A stretch of 64,000 nucleotides of DNA, from NCBI GenBank assembly GCA_036346275.1, contig CM070711.1:62411078-62475077 (forward strand), given 5' to 3'. Below, one piece after another: positions 24,171 through 34,774 of this stretch. Both the position numbers and the translations under genes were made by a program. The notes beneath the pieces were generated by a model, which saw nothing but the letters and a program-made list of their open reading frames with translations, was not told the origin of the DNA and ran no database searches. This stretch comes from Otatea glauca. Taxonomy: Eukaryota; Streptophyta; Magnoliopsida; Poales; Poaceae. The stretch's first letter is position 1. Each line of letters opens with the position of its first letter.

Positions 24171-24831
24171 TCTCTATATTAAAGCGGGTGGGAATGGCGT
24201 GACCTCACCATGCCACATCGCCCCACTCGCAAAAAAACCTCCGCAAAATTGGAAATTACGTCGGGTCCTTTTACCGGTTTTTAATAAAATAGACAAAAAG
24301 AAATTACGCTCGTGTCCTCCGGGGTTTATGCGTCGTGTCCTCACGCCGGTTTTAGCGGAATCGACCGTGAAAAAATGAAATTACGCTTAGGTCCCGAAAA
24401 CGTTTTTGTTGGATTGACCAAAAAATGAAATTACGCTTATATCCTCCGCTTTTTTCAAACAAGTCCCCTTGTTCGCCGACGGCTCATAGCAGTCCGTGGA
24501 TTCGCCGACGGAAAAAGCAAAATTATGTTTAGGTCCTAAAAGATGTTTTTTGGTTGTATTGACCCGAAAAATGAAATTACGTTTATATCCCTCCGCGTTT
24601 TTTTTCAAAAAATCCGTGGATTCACCGACGTTGTATTGACCCGAAAAATGAAATTACGTTTATATCCCTCCTCGTTTTTTTTTCAAAAAATCCTCGGATT
24701 CACCGACGGCTCATACATTTATGTCCTCAGATCCATTTTTCCAAAAAATAATCATCGAACCAAGTTTCGCGTGTCGCAACGTCGCGCAGCTGAATTTTGC
24801 ACGACGCAGCGTTGCGCGTGGCCCTTTCTAG
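24171..24831 (+). mobile_element. Helitron 1, copy 1
   Basis: Begins TCTCTATATTAAAGCGG after an A and ends GGCCCTTTCTAG before a T, the A|TC...CTAG|T signature of Helitron insertion. A terminal hairpin (CGCA...TGCG) lies 11 nt before CTAG. No Rep/Hel coding region is present, so it is non-autonomous. The interior is made of ATTACG-TTTATATCC-TTTTTTCAAAAAA modules. It sits between the Tat LTR and the protease promoter. Confidence 0.82.
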
Positions 24832-25595
24832 TAGGTTTTATTCAACACTTTAGCTTATAGTGCGCCATGCAATACTGATAGCCAATATTTTACTTTTTTT
24901 CGATTTGACATAAAAAAAATATGTTACTAAGACTTTAAGTGGCCAGTCCATTCTGATTCACATTAACTTCATTTAATTAATCAGGAACCTAGCTAAACCA
25001 ACCCAACGTGGCTCTGTTTAGAACGTATGATTTTCATAGGATTGCGTACGAGCGAGGGTGAATAATTCCTTTCCTACAAAATTATATGGGATTCCTATGT
25101 TCTAAACATGATCTGCCCGGCTTCGACAGCTTTGAAGTAAAAAATTCCATAGAAGCTTCATGTGAAAAGAAGCATCCAAGTTAAATGCTTTAATTTTCAC
25201 ATTGGTTCCAAATAGCGCAGAAAGTAGAGCGCACCATCAACCCCCCCGCGCCGCCTGCTTGTGAACGTCGCTTTGTAAGAGCTATTGTGCATGGTATGCG
25301 TGGTAAAGTTAAAAAATTCTACACGGTTCAGCCCTCGAAATCCTGTGTACCTATTTATCCGTGCCAGTTTTTTATGCCCTTGACCTGCTTGCATGTTGCC
25401 CGCATGTGGAGCTCATTAATTTGCTAAGCAGCGGCTTAGATGCCAGGTTATCTAACGTGGGGCCGTGCTCCACGCTAAGAAGAAGAAAACACCGAGCAAT
25501 TTGACCTTGGCATCTATAAATTCTATGGCGCCCGACCGGAGGCCACGGTGCCAAGCCAGACCTGCGTAGCAGATCACCGGATCGGCGCGCACAAT
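24832..25595 (+). promoter_or_regulatory. Protease copy 1 upstream region with TATA box
   Basis: A TATA box (TATAAAT, 25515-25521) lies about 75-80 bp before the likely start codon at 25596. The upstream sequence is unique apart from its copy at 52632-53387. I see no other element strong enough to name. Confidence 0.55.
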
Positions 25596-28500
25596 ATGGG
25601 GAGAGGAGCCCGTATTTTCTCGCTCGCCATCGTGCTCTTCCTCACGCTGCAGACGCCGGCGTCGGCTGCCAAGAAGGCAACTCTCTGCCATCCTCACCTT
25701 CTTCAAACAGTAGCTTGTGTTGTGTTGGTCTCTGATGTAGTAGTACTCTCTTTGTGCATGCAGTCTTACCTGATCATCTGCGATGGCCTGGGCTCTCAAT
25801 ATGGTATGATCGCTAAAGTAACCACAGAGTAAGACCAAATACGAAATCATAGTTTCGGATGTCGGTACGTTTACGTTCATCTCGTACGTGCTAACGTCCA
25901 GAAGAAAGTGCTTACCTTCTGCTCTCTGATCCCCAAAAAATGCAGCTTCACAATCTTGGATGTCTTCGATGACATCCACGGGTTCGCGCTGCTGATCGAT
26001 GATTTTTTCGTAACAATCCTCAAAAGTAAGCACCGTACTTACACCTGCGTACGTACTCCTGTATCATATATGATCGTGATTTTGTACAGATCTCTGTAAT
26101 CCAGTTTCCTGGTTCGGTGTTTTATTATTCTCTCACTGACGACACACGCATGCATTGTGCCGATCAATATGTTGTTCTTTGGTTCAGAGCTCCCCGGAGT
26201 GTTGGCTGTGATCCCGGACAGGCTTCACAAGCTCCACACGACGCATTCGTGGGAGTTCCTGGGACTCGAGAAGGCTGAAAAGCCGAGCAACGAGTGGCAG
26301 AACGCCGCCATGTTTGGTAAGGGCGTCATCATCGGGAACGTCGACACAGGTAATAAATCTAGCTCCGGTCACATCGTATAGATATCGTTATTTTCGTATC
26401 TTAACCTTTTTTTTTTATTCGGAATTGTATCACAAATCCGAATTATTCGGGATATGGATATAATGGATATGTGACCGATTGGGGTCAGAAACGGATAAAG
26501 ATATACGGATAATGCATGCATATATAGAATAATATATATTGAATTAAACCATACGAGTACATGACTATAGTAGCAAGTTATATATCAATCAAACCCAATA
26601 GACATCACTGAAAGAATATGCTACTTTAGGATTAGTAGAACCAACTAATTGTCAATATAAATAGGCTGCTATGGAAAAAATGTAATGAAATGGGCCGGGC
26701 CTTGCTAAATGGGCTGGGTCTTGCTGATATCCGAATAGGAAAAATCAGGATATCCGAATAGGAAAAACTCGGATATCCAGATTCCGTCCCGTATTTCTCG
26801 GATATTGGCTGCTTCGTATCCGATCCCAAATCTGGATTCAAGTATCCGAATCCTGTCCCGAATTCGGCCGGATAGTCAAATCCGGTCTCGAATCTGGTTC
26901 CAGATCGGACGGGAAACATCCGATCCGTTTTCACCCCTACTTATCTCTTGAAAAAGTTGAACCTTGATGAAATACACCTTTTTCATTTAATCAAGTAGAC
27001 TATATCGAGACTTTTTACTATCCTTGGAATGTACCTAAATTTACATTAATATAATATCAAGAGAAATAACAAAATTGAAGGGTAGAGATACCAATTTTTT
27101 TATCTTGCTACCTCAAATGGTTCAACGTAAATTTGGTATCTTTAAAAATGATAAAATGTCTCGTACTATCAAGGATTCAAATTTCGTTTTTGATAAAATA
27201 TCGCCGGCAGAATACGAAATTTCACGAAATTCGGATATTTCAGACAAATCTCGTTCGAAATTCAAAAACAAAAATACAAATCCGGTTTGTTTTCTACCGA
27301 GAAAAATGAAATTTCGCTGAAAAATCCCGGAATTTTGGGCGAAATATCCGAATTTTTTACGTTTTTGCAACGGCAAAAAAGTGGGTCAAACGATATCGAA
27401 AAATTTTTTGAATTTTTTTTTGAGAGTCCTGACACATATCTGATATTTTCATAAAAATTTTAGATAATTCTGAAGTCCATGGAATTTTTAAAAATTTAAA
27501 CATTGCTACTGTCCTGATAAAACGCTGACCGGCAATTTTGAACCGAATGCAAAATGGTTCAAACCACGTTATAAACTTTTGAATTTTTTTTTGCATGGTT
27601 ACAATGCATATCTAATGTTCTCATAAAATTTTTAGATGATGATCAAACTTCATGAATTTTTAAAAATTCGAAAAGTACTAATGCCCTGTTAAAAGGCTTA
27701 CCGGCAAACTTGAATATTTAGATGATGATCATTCTCAAATAATGTTTAAAAATTCAGACAGTGCTACATCCTGATAAAAGTCTGATGATCAATACATAGA
27801 TTTGCTTTAGCAATAAAAAAAAATTTAAATTTTTAAAAATTCTACAGAAAGGTGATAATGAAGTGCTTAATATCTCATAAAATATTTCAATCATGATCAC
27901 ACTCCAGTGAATTTATAAAATTCTTACAAGGCACAGTACCATTTATGTTCTTCTCTTTTTTATTTTTGAAATATAATATAACAAACGAAGTTGAATGCTT
28001 ACATAGATTTGATTAACCAAACAAAAAAAGTTATTTTTTTTAAAAAAATTTATATAATAATACTGAGGCAATTATTAATCTCTCACAAAAATTTTAAATC
28101 ATAATCACACTCAAGAAAATTTATAAAATTTTGACAATGTAACTTTCCCAATTATGTTCATTCTGTTTTTGATTTTTAATGATAAAAAATGAAGGTAAAT
28201 TATTTTTAAATTTTTTATGTATGATACTAAGATACTAAAGATATTACCATAAAATTTCATATCATTATCAAGCTTATACAATTTTATAAAAGTCGATGTT
28301 GTTTTTGCCAAAATTTTAAAATGTCTCAAAACTTCGCTTTTCAACAAATTTTCATAGGAGATGACTTTCCGACCAAATCCGCCAAAAACATGAAATTTCG
28401 GCAAAATTTCGCCAAGGAAAAAAACAAAACTTTGGATTACTGTAGCAATTTTTAATTTTTTTTATCCGGCCGGTAATTTAGATTTTGGGGTGGTCCAAAT

Positions 28501-31500
28501 TTCACAAATTCGTGAGATTTGGAACCTCGCGTACTATATCTATATGTTATTTTAAAGCATCCTGGTAGCAAGGAAAAGCCTTCGAGTACGACTCGTTAGC
28601 TTAACGACGTGGATGCATGTCGATGGATCGCCTCTTCGCAAGCAAAAGCTTAGCTCGTGCGGTGCGGGGTGTGTGGAGTCTTGGACGATGGCCTGGATGC
28701 AGTTGGGGAAAAACTTGCACTAGGTGTCATATACTACATCTACTAAAGCCTGCAAGGTTCCGGCCATGAGGTGCATTTGAGCCGTGGAGCAAGCCGGCTC
28801 GGCCGAGCCGGCGAAAAAATTACATCCGGATCCTTTTCGATTTTTTTATATATGGGTACTTTTCCCGGAAAAAAAATTACGGTTAGATCTTTTTTCCGAA
28901 AAAAGAATATATATTACGCCTAGGTCCTTTATGCGTTTTTAAGGCTTGCGCTCGGGTCCTTTTACCAAAAAAAGGAATTACGATTAGGTCCTTTTTGTAA
29001 AAGAAAAAAGCGTTCAGATCCTTCTTTTGGAAAAAAATATTCATTGCATTTAGGTCCTTGTTACGCTTTTTCTAGCATTACGTTTAAGCCCTTTGCGGAA
29101 AACACGAATCCTTTTAGGTCCTTTTCGCGCTTTTCTCGATTTGCTCGTGTGTGAGCGCCGATCGACGCTTTTCTCGATTTGCTCGCGTGGAGAAGGGCGC
29201 TCAAGGCGTGGCACGCCGCGTATAAGTTTCTAGTAACATCTATAGCATCTCTTATGTGATACATATTGGGGGGTGAGAGAAAAAGATTTTAACTATTTTG
29301 AGATCTGTGCTTGTCATGTATTAGTTTTTAGAATGGATGCTACATAGCACTTGATGCCATATAATTTTTTCCCTAGAGTTGGAGCCTGTGTAAAACATGC
29401 ATGCAGCTTAGATCAATGGTGTTGCTGATGAGCTGCTACTAGTACAAAAAAAAAAAAGAGATAATGTTATCTTGACCTGGATCCTAATAGTAATGAGCAC
29501 CTACGTGCTTAATTAGGCCTTGAGAGTTGAGATGCATAAAAAAACTAATTGGTTATCCCCAAACGATATACCCCATCCTGAACTAAACAGAATCAAATCC
29601 CAGTTACGCCGGAACCTAAAGTCAACTGAAACCTGGCAAATGGTATCGTCAAGGGGGCTCTGTTGAGGATCAGGCGATTAAACTGCCAAAAAGAAAATAC
29701 AATATGATACTCCACTATACTAACTATCGTCTCGTACATACCAAAGCTTCTGATCTGATGTTGTTTTCTGCGACGTACGAAGGCGTATGGCCAACATCTG
29801 AGAGCTTCAAAGACGACGGCCTGAGCGCCCCGCCGGGGTGGCGCGGCAGATGCGACAAGGGCAACGATACCACCTTCCTCTGCAACAAGTAACGTACACC
29901 AATAACCACAGCTAGCTTTTACGTCGAGCATTTGCAGATTGGCAATTCTCTGGCCAGAAAGTAACATTAAATTCGTTGACACGGTGCATACAGCAAGCTG
30001 ATCGGCGCGAGGTACTTCAACAAGGGCATCCTGGCACCGGGCTTAATGGAGGGAGGCCAGCTGCCGAACCAAACGGACTTCTACTCGCCGCGGGACTACG
30101 TCGGGCACGGCTCCCACACGCTGTCCACCGCGGGCGGTGGGTTCGTCCAGGGCGCCAGCGTCTTCGACCACGGAAGGGCACGGCCAAGGGCGGCTCGCCG
30201 CTGGCTCGCGTGGCCGCGTACAAGGCGTGCTACACGCCGGGCTGCTCTAGCCTGGACATCCTCGCCGCAATAATCACCGCGGTGAAAGACGGCGTTCACG
30301 TGCTCGCTCTCCTCGGCGCAGACGCGTCGGACTACTTGATGGACCTGATCGCCATCGGCTCGTTCTTCGCGGTCCAGAATGGGGTCACCGTCGTCTGCTC
30401 CGCCGGCAACTCCGGCCCGCAGCCGAGCACGGTGACCAATGTGGCTCCCTGGATCTTGACGGTCGGTGCAAGCACCATGGACAGGGACTTCCCAGCTTAT
30501 GTCACCTTCGATGGCAACCGCAACACCATCAAGGTTTGGTCCACAGAGAACCTTGCACCATCCGGCCTTGCTCTAGTTAGTGCAATTGATCACTACTACT
30601 ACCTAGGACAGGGCTCCGCGTAGTCTCCACAGGACTGCAACTTAAGCAGCTCCAGCGGATCGTCCGATCGAAACGGACGGTCCGTATCGCTAACATACCG
30701 TGTAGATTTCACTGTTCAATAAAGTTCTAGGTCAATTTGGACCGCCCAACGCCTCGATCGGACGGTCCTCTCCTGTGAGGACTGTTTGTTGTAGTCCCTA
30801 CAGGATTGCACGGAATCCCTGTCCCTGCTACCTACCAATGGGATGCTCTACTGCTACTGTATAAGTGTATATGCATTTTGCATATAGTTTGCTCATGTCG
30901 TTCTGCATGCAATTTGCAGGGACAAAGTCTGGCAAACAGTACTCTGCCTGTTGGCCAGCAGCATGCAATGATCAGCGGGGGCAAGGCCAATGCCGCAAAT
31001 CAACCGACGGACAACTCGTAAGAATCGGGTCTTGTTCGGATCGATGTAGTACTACCAAGTGCACCTATTCCATTTCAATGTGCTCATGGACGAGATCACT
31101 CTTGCCTGCAGGACGTTGTGCTTGCCCGGCTCCCTGGACCCTGCCAAGGTGACCGGCAAGATAGTTGTCTGCACCAGAGGAGTGAACGCCAGAGTCGAGA
31201 AGGGGCTGGTGGTGAAGCAGGCCGGCGGCGTCGGCATGGTCCTTTGCAACGATGCCAGCACCGGGGACGACATCATCGCGGACCCGCACCTCATCGCGGC
31301 GGCTCATTGCTCCTACTCCCAGTGCATCGGGCTCTTCAAGTACCTCCAGTCCACCGAGTAAGCGCAGCACATCAACTCCGTAGTTACACACGTCTGGTTC
31401 ATCTCATATCACGCATTTGACTAATTAACCAAACATTAATCGCTCCTTCCGCATTAGAAATCCGGTCGGTTACATCAACACCACGGACGCGAAACTCGGC

Positions 31501-32513
31501 GTAAAGCCAGCCCCGGTGATGGCAGCCTTCTCATCCCGTGGGCCAAACCCCATCACTCCTCAGATCCTCAAGGTTGGTGGCACGTTGTTCAACTCTCCCC
31601 AGATTTCTAGTCCCGTGATTAGTGTTACTAACCTGCTCGATCGATCGCAGCCTGACATCACCGCGCCGGGCGTCAGCGTGATCGCCGCGTACAGCGGCGC
31701 GGTGTCACCGACGGGCCTGGCTTTTGACTACCGCCGTGTCCCCTACAACATCGAGTCCGGCACGTCCATGTCGTGCCCCCACGTGTCGGGCATCGCCGGC
31801 CTGCTCAAGACCAAGTACCCCCGCTGGAGCCCCGCGATGATCAAGTCGGCGATCATGACCACCGGTGAGCGCAAGCACCACAGCTCAACTTCCTTTCATA
31901 TAGCTTGTGCTGAAGTCATGGCGTGCTATGTGTTGTGTTGTGTGTATTTATGCGCAGCAACTACTGGAGCCAACGACGGCAACAACCAGATCCGGGACGA
32001 GACCGGCGCGAACGCCACGCCGTTCAGCTACGGCTCGGGCCACCTGAACCCCATCCAGGCCCTGGACCCCGGGCTGGTGTACGACACCACACTGGTCGAC
32101 CACGCCAATTTCCTCTGCTCCTTGAGGCCCACCCAGGACGTGCTCCCGCTGTTCAACGGCAGCAACCCGTTCACGTGCAGCCAGCGCGCGTACGGCCGCC
32201 CGAGGACCTTAACTACCCGTCCATCACCGTGGCTTGCCTCAAAGGCACCACCACGGTGAAGCGCAGGTGAAGAACGTAGGTGCGGCGCCGTGCAAGTACA
32301 CCGCCAGCGTCGTGCAGCCCGCTACTTGGGTCAATGTCACGGTGGAGCCGAACGTGCTGAGCTTTGGTAGCATCAACGAGGAGAAGGAGTTCACGGTGAA
32401 GCTGGAGGTCTATGACGGCGCCGCGGCCGCCAACTACGTGTTCGGGGGAATCGAGTGGTCGGACGGGCAGCATCGCGTCCGAGCCCCGCCGTGGCCACGA
32501 CCAAGCGCGGTAG
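25596..32513 (+). CDS. Subtilisin-like serine protease (SBT5/AIR3-like), copy 1, frameshifted
   Basis: A secreted S8 serine protease. Exons: 25596-25676 (signal peptide GRGARIFSLAIVLFLTLQT), 25764-25803, 25946-26025 (I9 propeptide), 26188-26349, 29783-29888, 29994-30533, 30920-31017, 31112-31357, 31458-31572, 31651-31864, 31958-about 32513. Catalytic Asp is in GNVDTG, split GVWP across intron 4; His in YVGHGSHT; the oxyanion Asn in SAGNSGPQ; Ser in SGTSMSCPHVSG. A PA domain (LPGSLDPAKVTGKIVVCTRG) interrupts the catalytic domain, and a Fn3-like C-terminal domain closes it. Intron 1 would use a GC donor, and the exon 2/3 phase does not fit, so the propeptide is incomplete or mis-split. Relative to copy 2, one-base losses at about 30173, 32202, 32266 and 32480 shift the frame; exons 3 and 8 are intact here. 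AATAAA follows at 32543. The SBT5 placement is inferred from motif similarity. Confidence 0.85.
26380..26938. mobile_element. hAT-like MITE remnant in intron 4, copy 1
   Basis: Repeated GGATATCCGAATAGGAAAAA-type units end in CGTTTTCACCCCTAC, whose complement GTAGGGGTGAAAACG is a hAT-like end resembling those at 42035 and 47156. The left end is not found, so it is probably truncated. Confidence 0.5.
27162..28537. mobile_element. Non-autonomous hAT element in intron 4, copy 1, TSD CGTACTAT
   Basis: The element runs 27170-28529 between two CGTACTAT repeats (27162-27169 and 28530-28537). The ends are CAAGGATTCAAATTTCG and, as complement, CGAGGTTCCAAATCTCA; copy 2 keeps the better end CAGGGTTCCAAATCTCACCG. 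The interior is AT-rich with no coding capacity. Confidence 0.85.
28739..29233 (+). mobile_element. Helitron 2 in intron 4, copy 1
   Basis: Starts TCTACTAAAGCCTGC after an A and ends GTATAAGTTTCTAG before a T. The 3' hairpin GGCGTG-G-CACGCC lies 10-12 nt before CTAG. It carries no Rep/Hel domain. The interior is GGTCCTTTTT/GAAAAA modules. Its end lies about 550 bp before exon 5 of the protease. Confidence 0.87.
30609..30805. mobile_element. Small MITE in protease intron 6, copy 1
   Basis: The left end TCCACAGGACTGCAACTTAA faces a partly eroded right end TTGTAGTCCCTACAGG. Inside, GGACGGTCC and GATCGGACGGTCC form further inverted pairs. Copy 2 (58430-58616) preserves the right end better (TTAAGTTGCAGTCCCTACAG). 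Family not named. Confidence 0.5.
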
Positions 32514-33420
32514 CTCGCGGATGTGATTTCAAGTTGAATCGCAATAAAAAACATTAAGGGTCTGCTTTGTTGCTTTATTAGACCAGACGGCATCACCCAC
32601 AAAAAAATCGGCTTGTTTGGTTGTTTGGGTGGAGGTCCAGGCCAGACCCGTGGCATGCAAATACGGCCTGAAAACCTTGCCCGAGTGAGATGCACTTCTC
32701 CGGCATTTTTCCCCAGCCTGGCCCGCAGGATGCGTTGGAGGCTTTTAAATTTGCTCGGCCAGAAAGGGACTTTCTAGAATTTTTGCACCAGACATTTTGG
32801 TCGGTGCTACCTCTCGCCCGGTAGCAGGGCGAGCCCTGAGCGGTAGCACTGGACCGCCATAATGCCAAAAAATACACCCTTTTGGAATTTTTACACCGAT
32901 CATTTAGGCCGGTGCTACCACTCGCCCGGTAGCACCGCCCTGCCAGATCCCTTAAAAGTACCCTATCGGGTTTTTACACACCGCTCTGGGGGCGGTGCTA
33001 CCTCTCGCCCGGTAGCATCGAGCTCCTAGATGCTTTTCTTAAAAGTCATAGAATTTTCAATGAAGTCTTAATTTTGACATGATGCATGATCTTAAGCATA
33101 GAATTGAGCCTTTAAACTGAAATGACGTCAAGATAATCGTCAAGACCCCTCTTAATAGTACGGCCCTATTTCTAGCAACCTGATCTTTTCTCCAAACTCT
33201 GAGATCGGCAAAAAGGCTAGGAAAAGGTCATTAAATCTATACCTTTGTCGCTTGCTTGACGCATTGATCTTCCTTTTGCCGCTTTCATGCTTCCTTGTTC
33301 ACCAATCTTAGGACCAACCTATTTTCAACATTCTCAAAAAAATATTGTTCCTTAAACCGCGATTGTCATTAATTATCAAAACCTCAAAGGAGTTAGGGGT
33401 CTAGATGCTTTCAATGCAAG
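32514..33420. other. Protease 3' flank with three palindromic GGTGCTACC boxes, copy 1
   Basis: Boxes at 32802-32826, 32910-32937 and 32993-33017 read CGGTGCTACC-(T/A)-CTCGCCCGGTAGCA. Each is near-palindromic (GGTGCTACC against GGTAGCACC). They appear to lie in the 5' part of an older repeat that extends to about 39295. Confidence 0.6.
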
Positions 33421-33600
33421 TGGGCTTCTTCCCACTTCGAGGAGTTCACCTACACCGCAGCTCCTCCCGCCGCCAAGCGCACCCACTTAGTAGGCTCGCT
33501 TCCCCACCATCGCATTTGGTCACGCGACACCGCGACCATGCCCTTGTCGCCGACCTCTCCGCACGCTTCCCACCATGAGCCTCAAGGTGACCACTCTCTC
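33421..33600 (+). other. GC-rich exon-like island, copy 1
   Basis: A GC-rich patch with a coding feel ends ATGAGCCTCAAG|GTGACC, which looks like a splice donor. Its copy is at about 61243-61427. The open frames differ between copies through small indels, and I recognise no protein family. It could be a captured or broken host exon. Confidence 0.25.
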
Positions 33601-33950
33601 TCTCTCGATGTGCAAATTACAGCTCTTGATGTGTTTTGGGGTAAATGGATGGGAGTCCTCTTTGGGCGAGATTATTACTTTTTTTGAAGTTGTTGGATGT
33701 AGAAAACTACGATCTTTATTGGTTTCGGATGAGATTGGTAGCTGGTGTGCCTATTTGCGATGGAAGAGGATGACTTCTTGATTGGATGTTTTTGAAATGT
33801 GTGTTGGATTAGATGGAGTTAATTTATTTTAAATTTGCATCTTCTTTACCTTGTTAGCTAATTCTCTGGTATCACTCATTTTTAGTTTATGCCTCTGTGA
33901 AAGTTTAAGATCCATTAATTTGGTTTTGGTGTTAATGACAAATCTAATAT

Positions 33951-34212
33951 TGAGACTAACTCTTTTGATAATCATAATATTGATTAGTCTCAATTGTTAA
34001 TTAATGACAATCCTTTTATGAGACTAACTCTTTTGTTGAGTTTAACTCTCTTTAGTCCCTTTTGGATGAAAAAGATGGAAATACCAAAGGTATGCATTCG
34101 AGTTCATATTATCATATCTTGTTGCATTCCTTAGATATAATATTTATGATCATATTGATAAACCTAAATATGAGACTAACTCTTTTATTGAGTATATCTT
34201 TGATTAGTCTCA
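33951..34212. repeat. Repeated GAGACTAACTCTTTT motif and inverted TTAGTCTCA, copy 1
   Basis: TGAGACTAACTCTTTT occurs at 33951, about 34019 and 34171. The complement TGATTAGTCTCA follows at 33981 and 34201, so two stem-loops with 9-bp stems form. Copy 2 repeats this near 61788-62050. Confidence 0.7.
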
Positions 34213-34774
34213 TCTCATTGAAAAATTAAAATCCCAAAGTTATGCATCCAATACAACTCTATTATTTCTAGATGCATTCCTTGGATTCAAGATAAAGGAT
34301 GAACTTCACCGTAGTCTCAATCTTAAGATGTGCATAATGTTTTCAATTCCATATATACATGAATATACACATTTTGGAGGAGTTCACACTTTACCTTGAT
34401 GTTTCAATATTATTGATTTAATTTATCTTTCTATATCAAGGATCATTACTTTGAAACAATCCCTTGAGTATATTTAACTTGTGTAGTTGTAGTATACTCA
34501 TGTTAATATAGGATAAACTCAAATGCTATCCAAGATTGATTTGTGGATATTGATTCCAAAGTTCAATTATTTATATGCACATATTTTAATGGAGTTTATT
34601 CTATAGTTGATAGCCTCCAAAGTATTGATTCCTTTCCATCACTCAAATATATTTGGATCATTACTTTCCATCAAAATGAGTATATGAAACTTGTGTAGTT
34701 AATATATATTCATGTCAATTTAAATGAAGTTTAAATTGAGTTCGGTTGCCTTTCAATCAATCAAAGAACACTTT

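Noticed and set aside
29593..29982. 129-codon minus-strand ORF
   Set aside because: Covers protease exon 5 and its flanking introns on the opposite strand, with no domain.
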